Assembly (NCBI RefSeq): GCF_021166475.1
Contig: NZ_JAJOYS010000003.1
Location: forward strand, 248,001-312,000
DNA length: 64,000 nucleotides
Source: Pelagibacterium xiamenense
GTDB lineage: Bacteria > Pseudomonadota > Alphaproteobacteria > Rhizobiales > Devosiaceae
Reading direction: 5' to 3'
Below the pieces are notes generated by a model, which was given only the letters and a program-made list of their open reading frames with translations, was not told the DNA's origin and did no database searches. The position numbers and the translations under genes were made by a program. How positions within the stretch are numbered: position 1 is the stretch's first letter; each line of letters opens with the position of its first letter. Shown in pieces: positions 37,112-45,475 of the stretch.

Positions 37112-38422
37112 CTAGAGCAATTCGACCTCAACAGCGTCATCGCTCTCTGTCGGAGCACAATAGTTTGCCAGTGCTTCGGTCTTCGCAGGGTCCGACCATG
37201 CCGGATTGTCGATGTCAAAAACCATCGGCTTGAGGTAGTCGGTGGGATCGACGAGCCAATGAATCTGGGGCCGTTCGTCCTCCGGAATGCTCATCAGATC
37301 CATCTGGTCCACATACCCGGCGTAGACCGAGAGCGAAGAGCCCTCGCGGGCCCGGGATCCGGTCGTGTGATGGTTGGGGACATAGATTTTCGGATCAAGG
37401 GCCTGCTGATACATGATCAGATCGCGCAAGCCGTTGTTGTCGAAGTTACCCGACGCGGCCGTGCCCAGATGAAGGTCGGTCGGAGCGAGCGCCTCAAGAA
37501 TGTCGATGATCCGCTGACCATCTTCGGGCGTACCCTCGTAATTGCGGCCAATGCCCTCCTTGAGCGCGCCGGCGCTGTTGTTCCAGACAAAGGTAAAGTT
37601 GGTACCGTCACGCAGCATGAATGTGAAAAACAGCGCGTCAGCACCACCGGGAGCACCCGGGGTGGTTGTCGTATTGAACTGACGATCGTCTTCGGGCTCG
37701 AAGTCCGGCCCGGCGCGGCTTGGCCACACTGTAAGCCCCTCGGGGAACAGGTATTCGTCGCGCTCATCGACGATGATTTCCACAGGTGTCGGCGGAAAAT
37801 CGGGATCGGGATCGACAGCCACCGAGTGGAGGTGCCTGAAGGCGGTCACGCAAGCCTGCGGCTCAAGGAACGGCAGGTTGACGATTTCGGTGCCGGGGAC
37901 GGATCCTTCGGACGTCACGTTCACGCAGTCAATACTCGCGCCCTCCGGGAAAGCCCGCTCCGGGAAGTCCTGAATGCGCGGATCAGCTGCCATCCGGTCG
38001 AAATCCAGCTGCATTGTGCCGCAGGTTTCCTCGGTTGCGTAGATCACAGCATCCGTCATGGCTGAGATGTACGCAGCGTGATCGGCATGGTCGCCGTGAC
38101 CATGGCCGAGCAGGATCGCTTCAGGGTTGAGGTTCACAAGGTCGGCGATAACGAGCGGTGTCCGCCCGCGCTCGACTTCCGGCCGCGTGATGAAGCTGTC
38201 GAGCATGAACACCTGACCCTGAACGGAAATGGCGAACGCAGAAGCCGAAAGCCAGGACGCGATGACCTTGTCTTCGGGCAAGGCGCCCGTTTCAGGATCG
38301 ACAAGATGCTCACCGAATATGTGCTGCCGAGCAGCGATCATGTCCGCCTGATCGACAGCCAATGCCGGAGCCGCCCCGCCGACCGCAAGAGCGGCAGCGA
38401 GTGCAATTTGGGAAATTCTCAT
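37112..38422 (-). CDS. Exported metallo-beta-lactamase-fold protein
   Basis: A 436-residue MBL-fold protein with a signal peptide (residues 1-22, ALAAALAVGGAAPALA). The metal-binding motif LLGHGHGDHADH is near residue 104, but the rest of the fold is large and contains long insertions, for example an acidic stretch near VDPDPDFPPTP and NHHTTGSRAREGSS near residue 350. It is too divergent from named classes to assign a substrate; periplasmic or extracellular hydrolysis is likely. SD AGGAGG precedes the ATG. It stands alone, divergent from the zinc module 229 bp away, which may be relevant because MBL enzymes are zinc-dependent. Confidence 0.8.
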   Translation of the reverse strand: MRISQIALAAALAVGGAAPALAVDQADMIAARQHIFGEHLVDPETGALPEDKVIASWLSASAFAISVQGQVFMLDSFITRPEVERGRTPLVIADLVNLNPEAILLGHGHGDHADHAAYISAMTDAVIYATEETCGTMQLDFDRMAADPRIQDFPERAFPEGASIDCVNVTSEGSVPGTEIVNLPFLEPQACVTAFRHLHSVAVDPDPDFPPTPVEIIVDERDEYLFPEGLTVWPSRAGPDFEPEDDRQFNTTTTPGAPGGADALFFTFMLRDGTNFTFVWNNSAGALKEGIGRNYEGTPEDGQRIIDILEALAPTDLHLGTAASGNFDNNGLRDLIMYQQALDPKIYVPNHHTTGSRAREGSSLSVYAGYVDQMDLMSIPEDERPQIHWLVDPTDYLKPMVFDIDNPAWSDPAKTEALANYCAPTESDDAVEVELL

Positions 38423-38651
38423 ATTCTCCTCCTAGATGTTTGCGGCTTCCAGCCGCATCGCGATACGAGCTCCTCGCCGCGATCGTTTGAGTGTAGGAGG
38501 CATTAGGACGGGTAGCGAAGGCGCAGATATTTATACAAAAAAACGAAACGGTCTCCGTATTATCTCGCGACATTGTATAGTGTATTGGACCTGCGATCAG
38601 CGCTCCTCAGGGGTGATAGTGTTGAGAACAGCATGCCGAGGAGGAGTGGCT

Positions 38652-39272
38652 ATGCGAGCAATCATTTTTGCAAGTCCGGCGCTGCTCACCGGAGTCGCCT
38701 TCGCGCAAGATCACCGCCAGCTGGGATCCCACATTCACGGGTCAGGCTCCCTGGACATTGCGATTGAAGGTGACCACATCGCCCTTGCTCTAGAGGCGCC
38801 TGCCTTCGATGTTGTCGGTTTTGAAACTGAGGCCACGAGTGAAGCGCAACGTGAAGCGATCGACAGGGCGCGCGAGTACCTGTCTGACCCGCTTGACCTC
38901 TGGGGCATTACAGAATCGGCAGGATGCGGCGTCGAAACCAACGACGTGTCCTTGATGCAATCCCATGATTCCCATAGCGACAGTGACGATCACGCGCATG
39001 ACGAGGAACATGATCATGGCCACGAGCATGAACATGAAGATGATCACGACGATGACCATGACCACGTGGATGAGCACGAAGAAGCCGTTCACTCTAGCGT
39101 AGCTGCCAACGTAGAACTGCACTGCGAGCAGATTGGCAATCTAACGACGCTGGAGCCTGTATATTTCGAGCACTTCGCGAACGCCGAAGAACTGGCCGTC
39201 CGCATCGTCAGCGATTCCGGACAAGCGACAGTCGAAATAAGCAGGGACCGGCCCTCGATAAGCCTCCCCTAA
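38652..39272 (+). CDS. zrgA: ZrgA-type zinc uptake protein (DUF2796), His-rich
   Basis: Periplasmic protein (206 aa) of the DUF2796/ZrgA family, named from the Vibrio cholerae zinc-regulated zrg genes. A short signal peptide (FASPALLTGVAFAQ) is followed by the family start HRQLGSHIHGSGSLDIAIEG. The middle (about residues 105-145) is a His/Asp/Glu-rich tract (such as HDHGHEHEHEDDHDDDHDH), a likely metal buffer. The ATG at 38652 follows GAGGAGT; the frame is open 72 codons upstream without a signal peptide. The next gene starts 1 base after the stop. Confidence 0.87.
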   Translation: MRAIIFASPALLTGVAFAQDHRQLGSHIHGSGSLDIAIEGDHIALALEAPAFDVVGFETEATSEAQREAIDRAREYLSDPLDLWGITESAGCGVETNDVSLMQSHDSHSDSDDHAHDEEHDHGHEHEHEDDHDDDHDHVDEHEEAVHSSVAANVELHCEQIGNLTTLEPVYFEHFANAEELAVRIVSDSGQATVEISRDRPSISLP

Positions 39273-39273
39273 A

Positions 39274-39975
39274 ATGACGGGTCCTGTTCTTGAAATTGTC
39301 GACCTCTGCTTTCGCTGGCCGCATCAGGCCGGCCGCGGATTGGTGATCCCGGAGCTGCATGTTGGCCGAAACGAAAAGGTGCTCCTGTTCGGTCCGAGCG
39401 GATCTGGCAAGACCACCCTCCTCTCTCTGATCGGTGGCATTGTGTCTCCGCAGAAGGGTACACTTCGTGTGGCGGGCACCGACCTTTCGGAATTGAGTGC
39501 GCGTTATCGCGACCGGTACAGGGCCGAGAATGTTGGGATCATCTTCCAGCAATTCAATCTGCTGCCCTATGCGAAGGTCTCCGATAATATTGCCCTTCCG
39601 CTACGGTTTGCTCCTGAACGGCGCGCTCGCGTCCCGAACGTCGAGACTGCGATCCGGGACCTGTGCGCAAGTCTTGCATTGCCTGAGGGTATTGAGGATC
39701 AACCCGCGCACAGGTTGAGCGTCGGACAGCAACAACGCGTTGCGGTCGCACGGGCTCTTATTGGCACGCCGGCACTCGTCCTGGCCGACGAGCCCACCTC
39801 TGCCTTGGATGCAAACTCCCAGGCTCGCTTTCTCGATCTACTGTTTGGACAAGTCACTCAAGCGGGTTCGGCCTTGATCATGGTGAGTCACGACGAACGG
39901 CTCGCCCGCTTGTTCGACGAGGTAATCCGGATCGAGGACATCGTTCCGGGCACACAGGAGAACCCATGCTCCTGA
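39274..39975 (+). CDS. ABC transporter ATP-binding protein of the Zrg module (LolD/MacB-like)
   Basis: ABC ATPase (233 aa) of the LolD/MacB type. Walker A GPSGSGKTTLL near residue 40, signature LSVGQQQRVAVARAL near 148, and Walker B LVLADEPTSALD are intact. It is translationally coupled on both sides: one base after zrgA, and its stop codon lies 10 bases inside the start of the permease gene. In this context it is expected to power a process in the zinc-uptake route rather than lipoprotein sorting. Confidence 0.9.
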   Translation: MTGPVLEIVDLCFRWPHQAGRGLVIPELHVGRNEKVLLFGPSGSGKTTLLSLIGGIVSPQKGTLRVAGTDLSELSARYRDRYRAENVGIIFQQFNLLPYAKVSDNIALPLRFAPERRARVPNVETAIRDLCASLALPEGIEDQPAHRLSVGQQQRVAVARALIGTPALVLADEPTSALDANSQARFLDLLFGQVTQAGSALIMVSHDERLARLFDEVIRIEDIVPGTQENPCS

Positions 39976-41219
39976 GATTAGCCCTCGCCAGCCTGCGTGC
40001 GCGTGCCTTGACGGTCTCGATGGCCGTACTCACGATTGCACTGTCCGTTCTCCTGCTTCTCGGCATCGAGAACATTCGCACAGGCACGCGCGCTTCGTTT
40101 GCGGATACGATCTCGAACACAGACCTGATCGTGGGCGCGCGCTCGGGCTCGGTGCAGCTCCTGCTCTATACCGTTTTTCGTATAGGCAATGCGACCAACA
40201 ACGTCACCTGGGAAAGCTATCGCGAGATAGCCGATCGTCCGGAAGTTGACTGGATCGTGCCGATCTCCCTTGGTGACAGTCATCACCAATTCCGCGTCAT
40301 GGGAACAACGCCAGCGTTTTTCGATCACTACAAGTATCGCGGCGGGCGGGCATTGGCGGCCCGATCGGGGAACACCGCACTCGGTGATCTCTACGATACC
40401 GTCATAGGGACCGACGTCGCCGAAACACTAGGATACCAGACCGGCGATGAGATTATTATCTCGCACGGGATCGCTTCCTTTTACGAGCATGAGGACCGGC
40501 CATTTCGGGTGGCAGGAATTCTGGAAAAAACAGGGACGCCGATCGACCGCACCGTAATCGTCACCCTCGAAGCCATCGAGGCGATCCATGTCGACTGGAG
40601 CAGTGGCGCGCGGATACCGGGACGCTCGACTTCGGAGGAAGAGATACGCCGGATGGACCTGACACCTGAGGCCATAACCGCAGCGATGATTGGCACCACC
40701 TCAAGGCTTGAAATATTCCAGCTGCAGCGGTGGATAAACGAATATCGTGGCGAGCCTCTTCTGGCCGTCATGCCCGGCCTCGCCCTACAGGAACTCTGGC
40801 AGATCGTAGGCCTTGCGGAAACCGCGCTGCTTGGTGTTTCGGCTATGGTCGTCGTGACGGCACTGGCCGGACTGGTTGCCATGACTTTCTCGGGACTTAA
40901 TGAACGGCGACGCGAAATGGCGATACTGAGGGCGATGGGAGCTCGTCCCGCCACGATTGTAGGTCTGCTGATATTTGAAGCGACGCTTATTGCGACAGCC
41001 GCCGTCTTGCTCGGATTGGCACTCACATACGCCGCCCTTGTAACCGGACGCGGCTGGGTCGATGAGCAGTATGGATTGTGGCTGACAATCGCTCCCCCCG
41101 GTGGCGTCGAGATAGCGGTCATGGTGACCATCGTACTTGCAGCGGCAGTCGCCAGCCTATTGCCAGCCTGGCGCGCCTACAGGATGTCGCTCGCCGACGG
41201 CATGATTGTACGAATTTAG
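39966..41219 (+). CDS. ABC transporter permease of the Zrg module (FtsX/MacB-like)
   Basis: Membrane subunit (417 aa) with the FtsX/MacB layout: one N-terminal helix (LTVSMAVLTIALSVLLLLGI), a large extracytoplasmic domain of about 230 residues, then three C-terminal helices beginning near LGVSAMVVVTALAGLVAMTF. The conserved cytoplasmic loop RRREMAILRAMGARPATIVG follows the first of these. Such permeases act as mechanotransmitters rather than classic import channels. It overlaps the ATPase gene by 10 bases and precedes the DUF3299 gene by 16. Confidence 0.9.
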   Translation: MLLRLALASLRARALTVSMAVLTIALSVLLLLGIENIRTGTRASFADTISNTDLIVGARSGSVQLLLYTVFRIGNATNNVTWESYREIADRPEVDWIVPISLGDSHHQFRVMGTTPAFFDHYKYRGGRALAARSGNTALGDLYDTVIGTDVAETLGYQTGDEIIISHGIASFYEHEDRPFRVAGILEKTGTPIDRTVIVTLEAIEAIHVDWSSGARIPGRSTSEEEIRRMDLTPEAITAAMIGTTSRLEIFQLQRWINEYRGEPLLAVMPGLALQELWQIVGLAETALLGVSAMVVVTALAGLVAMTFSGLNERRREMAILRAMGARPATIVGLLIFEATLIATAAVLLGLALTYAALVTGRGWVDEQYGLWLTIAPPGGVEIAVMVTIVLAAAVASLLPAWRAYRMSLADGMIVRI

Positions 41220-41235
41220 AGAATGGGAGAAATTG

Positions 41236-41769
41236 ATGGCCAACCCGACCCGTCTCATTGATCGCCGTCGTCTTCTTTTGGCGGCTACTGCATTCGCACT
41301 TGTGCCAATGGTACCACGGCACTCCGCACAGGCTCAGGAAGCCCTAAGAATTCGCTGGCCCGATCTCATCCCCGAAGGACTCGATTATGGCGAGATCATC
41401 GGCGATGGCGAGAAGGACTATAAGGCAGACGTCTGGATACCGGAGTTCGACGAAAACGGGACGGCGCTGAACCTTGAGCTGGACAACAAGCTCATCTCGA
41501 TGGCGGGATATGTCCTACCTCTCGAGGTGACGGCCGAGGGCGCGACAAATTTCGTCCTCGTGCCATTTGTCGGCGCATGCATTCATGTCCCGCCGCCGCC
41601 GCCAAACCAGCTCGTTTTCGTCACCCCCCGGAACCCATGGGGGAACGGGAACCTGTGGGATCCCGTTCTCGTCACGGGTCAACTTTCTGCAAACGCTCGC
41701 CGGACGGAAGTTGCCGAGGTGGGCTATCAGATCGACGATGCAATCGTCGAATTTTTCCAGCGAAACTAA
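41236..41769 (+). CDS. DUF3299 exported protein of the Zrg module
   Basis: Exported protein (177 aa) of the DUF3299 family, which accompanies ZrgA-type genes. The N-terminus has a Tat-like motif (IDRRRLLLAATAFALVPM) ahead of the signal-peptide end at AQAQ. The body contains NKLISMAGYVLPLEVTAEGA and FVLVPFVGACIHVPPPPPNQ, with a Cys/His pair (CIH) that could bind metal. The ATG at 41236 follows GGGAGAA; ten more upstream codons are open. Last gene of the four-gene unit. Confidence 0.87.
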   Translation: MANPTRLIDRRRLLLAATAFALVPMVPRHSAQAQEALRIRWPDLIPEGLDYGEIIGDGEKDYKADVWIPEFDENGTALNLELDNKLISMAGYVLPLEVTAEGATNFVLVPFVGACIHVPPPPPNQLVFVTPRNPWGNGNLWDPVLVTGQLSANARRTEVAEVGYQIDDAIVEFFQRN

Positions 41770-42044
41770 GCCTCAATGGGCAGAACTTGGCAAAGCCCAG
41801 GAAGGGCGCTGAATTGGCGTTCATGATGCGACCACGCCCGGTTGCGGTGCCCGGACCCGCGAAGACCCGAAAACCAATGAACAGGATGGCATGGCACTTT
41901 CCGATACCATGGCCGAAGTGGAAAAGCTGTTCATCGCGCGGTTCGGAACGATAACGCTCGACCAGCTCCTACCCGAGTGCCCGCCAGTTAAGGCCCAACA
42001 CCCACAGTAGCTGGCACCCTCAAGGCACGTGCCCACAAGTGAAC
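41770..42044. other. 275-bp gap between Zrg module and tRNA-Ser; no confident gene
   Basis: The stretch holds only a 39-codon frame (41891-42010, plus strand) beginning MALSDTMAEVEKLFIARFG. The opening resembles tyrosine-integrase N-termini (MALSDT), but the remainder does not, and it is too short to be functional. It may be a remnant; I see no other structure. Confidence 0.3.
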
Positions 42045-42134
42045 TGGCGGAGGGAGTGGGATTCGAACCCACGAGACGGTCACCCGCCTGCCGGTTTTCA
42101 AGACCGGTGCCTTCAACCACTCGGCCATCCCTCC
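42045..42134 (-). tRNA. tRNA-Ser (anticodon TGA)
   Basis: Minus-strand gene of 90 nt with encoded CCA. Acceptor GGAGGGA pairs TCCCTCC; the D-arm GGCCGAGTGGTTGAAGGC, anticodon stem CCGGT/ACCGG with loop CTTGAAA (TGA at 34-36), a long variable arm and the T-loop TTCGAAT are all present. Its 3' end faces the accessory region to the left. Confidence 0.96.
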
Positions 42135-42204
42135 GAAACGAACCGCGCCGCGGTTCTGCGAGCCGTTTACCGCCTTGGCCGGACCCTGTCCAGCCGCCGC
42201 CGGC

Positions 42205-43173
42205 CTATGGCAACAAAATCGTCGACCCGACCGTTTCGCGCGCCTCGAGCGCACGGTGCGCCTCGGCCGCCTCCGAAAGCCGGAACGTCTGCCCGATATG
42301 CGGCTTGATGGCCTTGGATTCGACGGCCGCGAACAAGGCCTTGGCGCCCGCCAGAAGGGCGTTGCGCTCCATATAGTAGTGCGCCCCGGTCGGACGGGTC
42401 AGAAAGAGCGAGCCCTTGCGCGCCAGGATGCCCAGATCCGGGATGGAAACCGGCCCGGTCGCGTTCCCGTAGCTCACCATCAGCCCCATGGGCCGCAGGC
42501 AGTCGAGCGATCCTTCGAATGTCGCCTGCCCCACCCCGTCATACACCACATCGACGCCCCTCCCACCGGTCAATTCCCGGACGCGCTCGGGGAAATTCTC
42601 CTCGGCATAGTTGATGACCTCGTGACATCCGTTGGCCTTGGCCATCGCGACCTTTTCCGCCGACCCCGCCGTGCCGATCACACGAGCGCCGATGGCATTG
42701 GCCCACTGACAGGCGATCAGTCCCATGCCGCCCGCCGCCGCGTGAAAAAGAATGGTTTCGCCTGCGCGAACCGGCCATGTGAGAAACAGGAGGTAGTACG
42801 CCGTCAGCCCCTTGAGCGTGATCGCGGCGCCGGTCTCGTAGTCGATCGAATCGGGCAGATGCAGGGCCCGCGTTGCCGGCAGGTTCCGCTCCTGGGCGTA
42901 CGCCCCTATGGCGCCCTGATAGACCACCCGGTCGCCCGGCTTGAAACCGGTCACGCCCGGCCCCACGGCAACCACTTCCCCGGCGCCTTCCGAGCCGGGC
43001 GTCAGCGGCAGCGGATTCGGATAAAGCCCGTTGCGGTGATAGGTGTCGATGAAGTTGACGCCGATCGCAGAATGCCGGATGCGCAGCTCGCCCGATCCCG
43101 GTTCGGCGATCTCGACGTCCCGGTAGTCCAGGACTTCCGGGCCACCGAAATTGTCGACGACGATAGCTTTCAT
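42205..43173 (-). CDS. qor: NADPH:quinone oxidoreductase, zinc-less MDR family
   Basis: Medium-chain reductase of the QorA type (322 aa). It shows MKAIVVDNFGGPEVLDYRDV at the start, the NADPH-binding AAGGMGLIACQWANAIGARV near residue 147 and GGRGVDVVYDGVGQATFEGS. The zinc-ligand cysteines of alcohol dehydrogenases are absent, consistent with quinone/enone reductases. The ATG at 43173 gives the normal family N-terminus; the frame is open 44 codons further upstream. It is divergent from the UbiH-type gene. Confidence 0.9.
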   Translation of the reverse strand: MKAIVVDNFGGPEVLDYRDVEIAEPGSGELRIRHSAIGVNFIDTYHRNGLYPNPLPLTPGSEGAGEVVAVGPGVTGFKPGDRVVYQGAIGAYAQERNLPATRALHLPDSIDYETGAAITLKGLTAYYLLFLTWPVRAGETILFHAAAGGMGLIACQWANAIGARVIGTAGSAEKVAMAKANGCHEVINYAEENFPERVRELTGGRGVDVVYDGVGQATFEGSLDCLRPMGLMVSYGNATGPVSIPDLGILARKGSLFLTRPTGAHYYMERNALLAGAKALFAAVESKAIKPHIGQTFRLSEAAEAHRALEARETVGSTILLP

Positions 43174-43389
43174 GGTTTGGACAGTCCTTTCGGCGGCGGG
43201 GATTCCGATGGTCGCTTGCGAAGACGCGTCAGCGTCCGACGCCGGACATTGGCACAGCCGGACCGCAAAGAACAAGGCCGCAATCGCCGCCATCGCATTC
43301 GGCAATTCGCCGCATCGCGCCCGCCGCGCTTGCCGCCCGCACCGCGAACGCCTATGTCGTTTAGGGTCCGGTCAGAGGAGACGCGCGTC

Positions 43390-44547
43390 ATGGACAGCCA
43401 GTATGATATCGCCGTCATAGGCGGCGGGCTTGTGGGCAAGGCCGCCGCTTTCGCCGCCGCGCAGGCCGGGTTCTCCGTAGTTCATATCGCCCCCGCGGCG
43501 CCGCCCGACCGCCGCACCTCGGCGCTGATGGGCCCCAGCGTTGACTTGATGCAAAAGGTCGGCCTGATCCGGGATCCCGCGGCTCTGGGCGTGCCGCTTT
43601 CCCAAATCCGTATCATCGACGCGACCGGCCGGCTGCTACGTGCGCCCGAAACGCTTTTCGACGCTGCCGAGTTCGATCTCGAGGCATTCGGATGGAACTT
43701 CGCCAACATTCGGTTGGGAGAAGCCTTCGATTCCGCCGGCGCCGACCTTGCAACGCTCGATATCCGGCAGACCAGCCTGGCAGAAGCGCAAAGGGTTGGG
43801 GAAACCTGGCACCTGACGCTGGAGGATGGCACCGCCTGCGCAGCGAAACTCCTCGTGGGCGCAGATGGCAAGGGTTCGAAGGTCCGCAAGCTCGCCGGCA
43901 TCGGCGTGCGCCAGCACGACTTCAAGCAGGCCGCCCTTGTGTGCGACCTCGAACTCGAGCGCCCCATCGGCGCCTGCTCTGTCGAATTTCATTACCCCAA
44001 CGGTCCGTTCACCCTTGTTCCCGCCGGCGGCGCCAGGGCCAATCTCGTGTGGATCGACACGCCCGAGACGCTCAATGCCGCGCGCGCGAACCCCGATGCG
44101 CTCGCCACAGCCCTGGCGCAAAAGAGCCAGCGCCTGTTCGGCAAGCTGGTGCCGCTGACGGGCGCCCACGTTTTCCCGCTCTCTTCGATCTTTGTGAACA
44201 GGGCCGGCAAGGATGCCGCTGTCCTCGTGGGCGAGGCGGCCCACGCCTTCCCCCCCATCGGCGCGCAGGGCTTCAATCTCGGCCTGCGCGACGTCGCCGA
44301 CCTTCTGCGTGCGCTCGATCTCGCCAACCGCAGCGCCTATGGCTGGGCCGGCGCGACAGCGGACAAATACGCACATATGCGCGCCGCCGATCTCATGCGC
44401 ACAGGCACGTTCGTCGACACCCTGTTCCGGTCATTATTGTCCGACCACTTGCCAGCGCAAGCGCTGCGCACCGTGGGTCTCTGGACGCTCAAGACCGTCC
44501 CGCCCCTGCGCAGGTTCGCCATAGGGTTTGGCATGGGGCGGAGCTGA
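43390..44547 (+). CDS. FAD-dependent monooxygenase, UbiH/COQ6 family
   Basis: Flavoprotein hydroxylase of the UbiH/UbiF/COQ6 family (385 aa), probably a ubiquinone ring hydroxylase. FAD-binding motifs: IAVIGGGLVGKAAAFAAAQA at the N-terminus, LLVGADGKGSKVRKLAG near residue 157, and VLVGEAAHAFPPIGAQGFNL near residue 278 (the usual GDAAH has Glu here). The ATG at 43390 is preceded by GAGGAG; a long upstream frame overlaps the divergent qor gene and has no family resemblance. A terminator follows. Confidence 0.88.
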   Translation: MDSQYDIAVIGGGLVGKAAAFAAAQAGFSVVHIAPAAPPDRRTSALMGPSVDLMQKVGLIRDPAALGVPLSQIRIIDATGRLLRAPETLFDAAEFDLEAFGWNFANIRLGEAFDSAGADLATLDIRQTSLAEAQRVGETWHLTLEDGTACAAKLLVGADGKGSKVRKLAGIGVRQHDFKQAALVCDLELERPIGACSVEFHYPNGPFTLVPAGGARANLVWIDTPETLNAARANPDALATALAQKSQRLFGKLVPLTGAHVFPLSSIFVNRAGKDAAVLVGEAAHAFPPIGAQGFNLGLRDVADLLRALDLANRSAYGWAGATADKYAHMRAADLMRTGTFVDTLFRSLLSDHLPAQALRTVGLWTLKTVPPLRRFAIGFGMGRS

Positions 44548-44560
44548 TCGTCCGCAACAA

Positions 44561-44588
44561 AAAAGGCGGACCCAAAAGCCCGCCTTTT
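44561..44588. terminator. Bidirectional terminator after the UbiH-type gene
   Basis: AAAAGGCGG and CCGCCTTTT form a 9-bp stem with a 10-base loop, flanked by A- and T-runs on either side. It serves the UbiH-type gene (plus) and the IalB gene (minus). Confidence 0.8.
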
Positions 44589-44610
44589 CCAGTACATCGC
44601 TGCTTGAACG

Positions 44611-45324
44611 CTACTGCGCGTCGCCCTCAGCCGGCGCCGCACCCTCTGCAGGAGCATCGCCTTCGGCCGGAGGCGGCGTCTCGCCACCCTCGCTGCCGAT
44701 CTGCTGGCGCATCTCCTCGGCGCGGTCCTGCAGGACCTGTTCGAGCACGTTGGACGAAGAATTCGCAGCGTTAAGTTCTTCGATCGTCAACGCGTCCTCG
44801 CTGTCATAGACCGCAGTGAACCCGGCGAGGTTGATATTGATCGTGATGTCCTCGTTGCGGCGGTTCTTGGCGGTCAGTTTCAGCGTCGCACCGCGCTTGA
44901 GACTCTGAATATAGGCTTCGTTGATCACAAGCTGGGCGGCGCAGGACTGCGGATCGCACACCATATAAGGCACGCGCACCGGCTTGCCCCCGTCGATCTG
45001 CCATGTAAGCCCGAACGGCAGCAATACGCCGAGCGGAACAGCCGCGACGGCCAAAAGCCGGCTTTCCTGGCTCGGATCGTCGCGCAGAAGGAAGGATCCG
45101 GTAAAGACGCCCCCACTGGTCACCACCTGGCGCATGATGCACGCCTGGCGACCGTCTTCGAGTTCGTCGCAAACCTTGAGCCAGTTGTCTTCGGGGCTGC
45201 CCTCTGCGTTCTGGCCTTCCTCGACCGTACCGGCGTCGGCAGTTTGCGCATAGACCGGTGCGAAAGGCGGCAGAACGAGGCCTACCGCGACGGCACTGGC
45301 CAGGATTGCTCTTAAAAAGGTCAT
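44611..45324 (-). CDS. Invasion-associated locus B (IalB) family protein
   Basis: Exported protein (237 aa) of the IalB family, named from Bartonella and widespread in Rhizobiales; its molecular role is unclear. A signal peptide spans residues 1-26 (SAVAVGLVLPPFAPVYAQ). The family core shows CDELEDGRQACIMRQVVTS, RVPYMVCDPQSCAAQLVINE and LTAKNRRNEDITININLAGF. The C-terminal ~20 residues are a Pro/Ala/Glu-rich repeat (PAEGDAPAEGAAPAEGD) of low complexity. The ATG at 45324 has the SD AGGG at the right distance; an ATG two codons earlier overlaps the SD. Confidence 0.88.
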   Translation of the reverse strand: MTFLRAILASAVAVGLVLPPFAPVYAQTADAGTVEEGQNAEGSPEDNWLKVCDELEDGRQACIMRQVVTSGGVFTGSFLLRDDPSQESRLLAVAAVPLGVLLPFGLTWQIDGGKPVRVPYMVCDPQSCAAQLVINEAYIQSLKRGATLKLTAKNRRNEDITININLAGFTAVYDSEDALTIEELNAANSSSNVLEQVLQDRAEEMRQQIGSEGGETPPPAEGDAPAEGAAPAEGDAQ

Positions 45325-45475
45325 GGACATCCCTGTGTATTTGTGAGCGGGGCTCGATGAAAAACCCCACGAGAATCTTCACGTTTCGCGCTCTTCCAGA
45401 GCCGGGGAATCGGGCAATAACATGACACCCGGCTCAATCCAATCGTCAATGCCGCGCCCCTGTGGCGCGCTTGCC

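Noticed and set aside
38423-38651. Zur operator upstream of zrgA
   Set aside because: ATTGTATAGTGTATTGG near 38575 is AT-rich but not symmetrical; no convincing dyad found by eye.
41891-42010. Integrase remnant (39 codons beginning MALSDT)
   Set aside because: Only the first six residues resemble integrase N-termini; too short to call. Kept only as context for the possible island edge.
42175-43389. Extended N-terminus for the UbiH-type gene
   Set aside because: The extra ~405 codons lie antisense to qor; the FAD motif and SD place the start at 43390.
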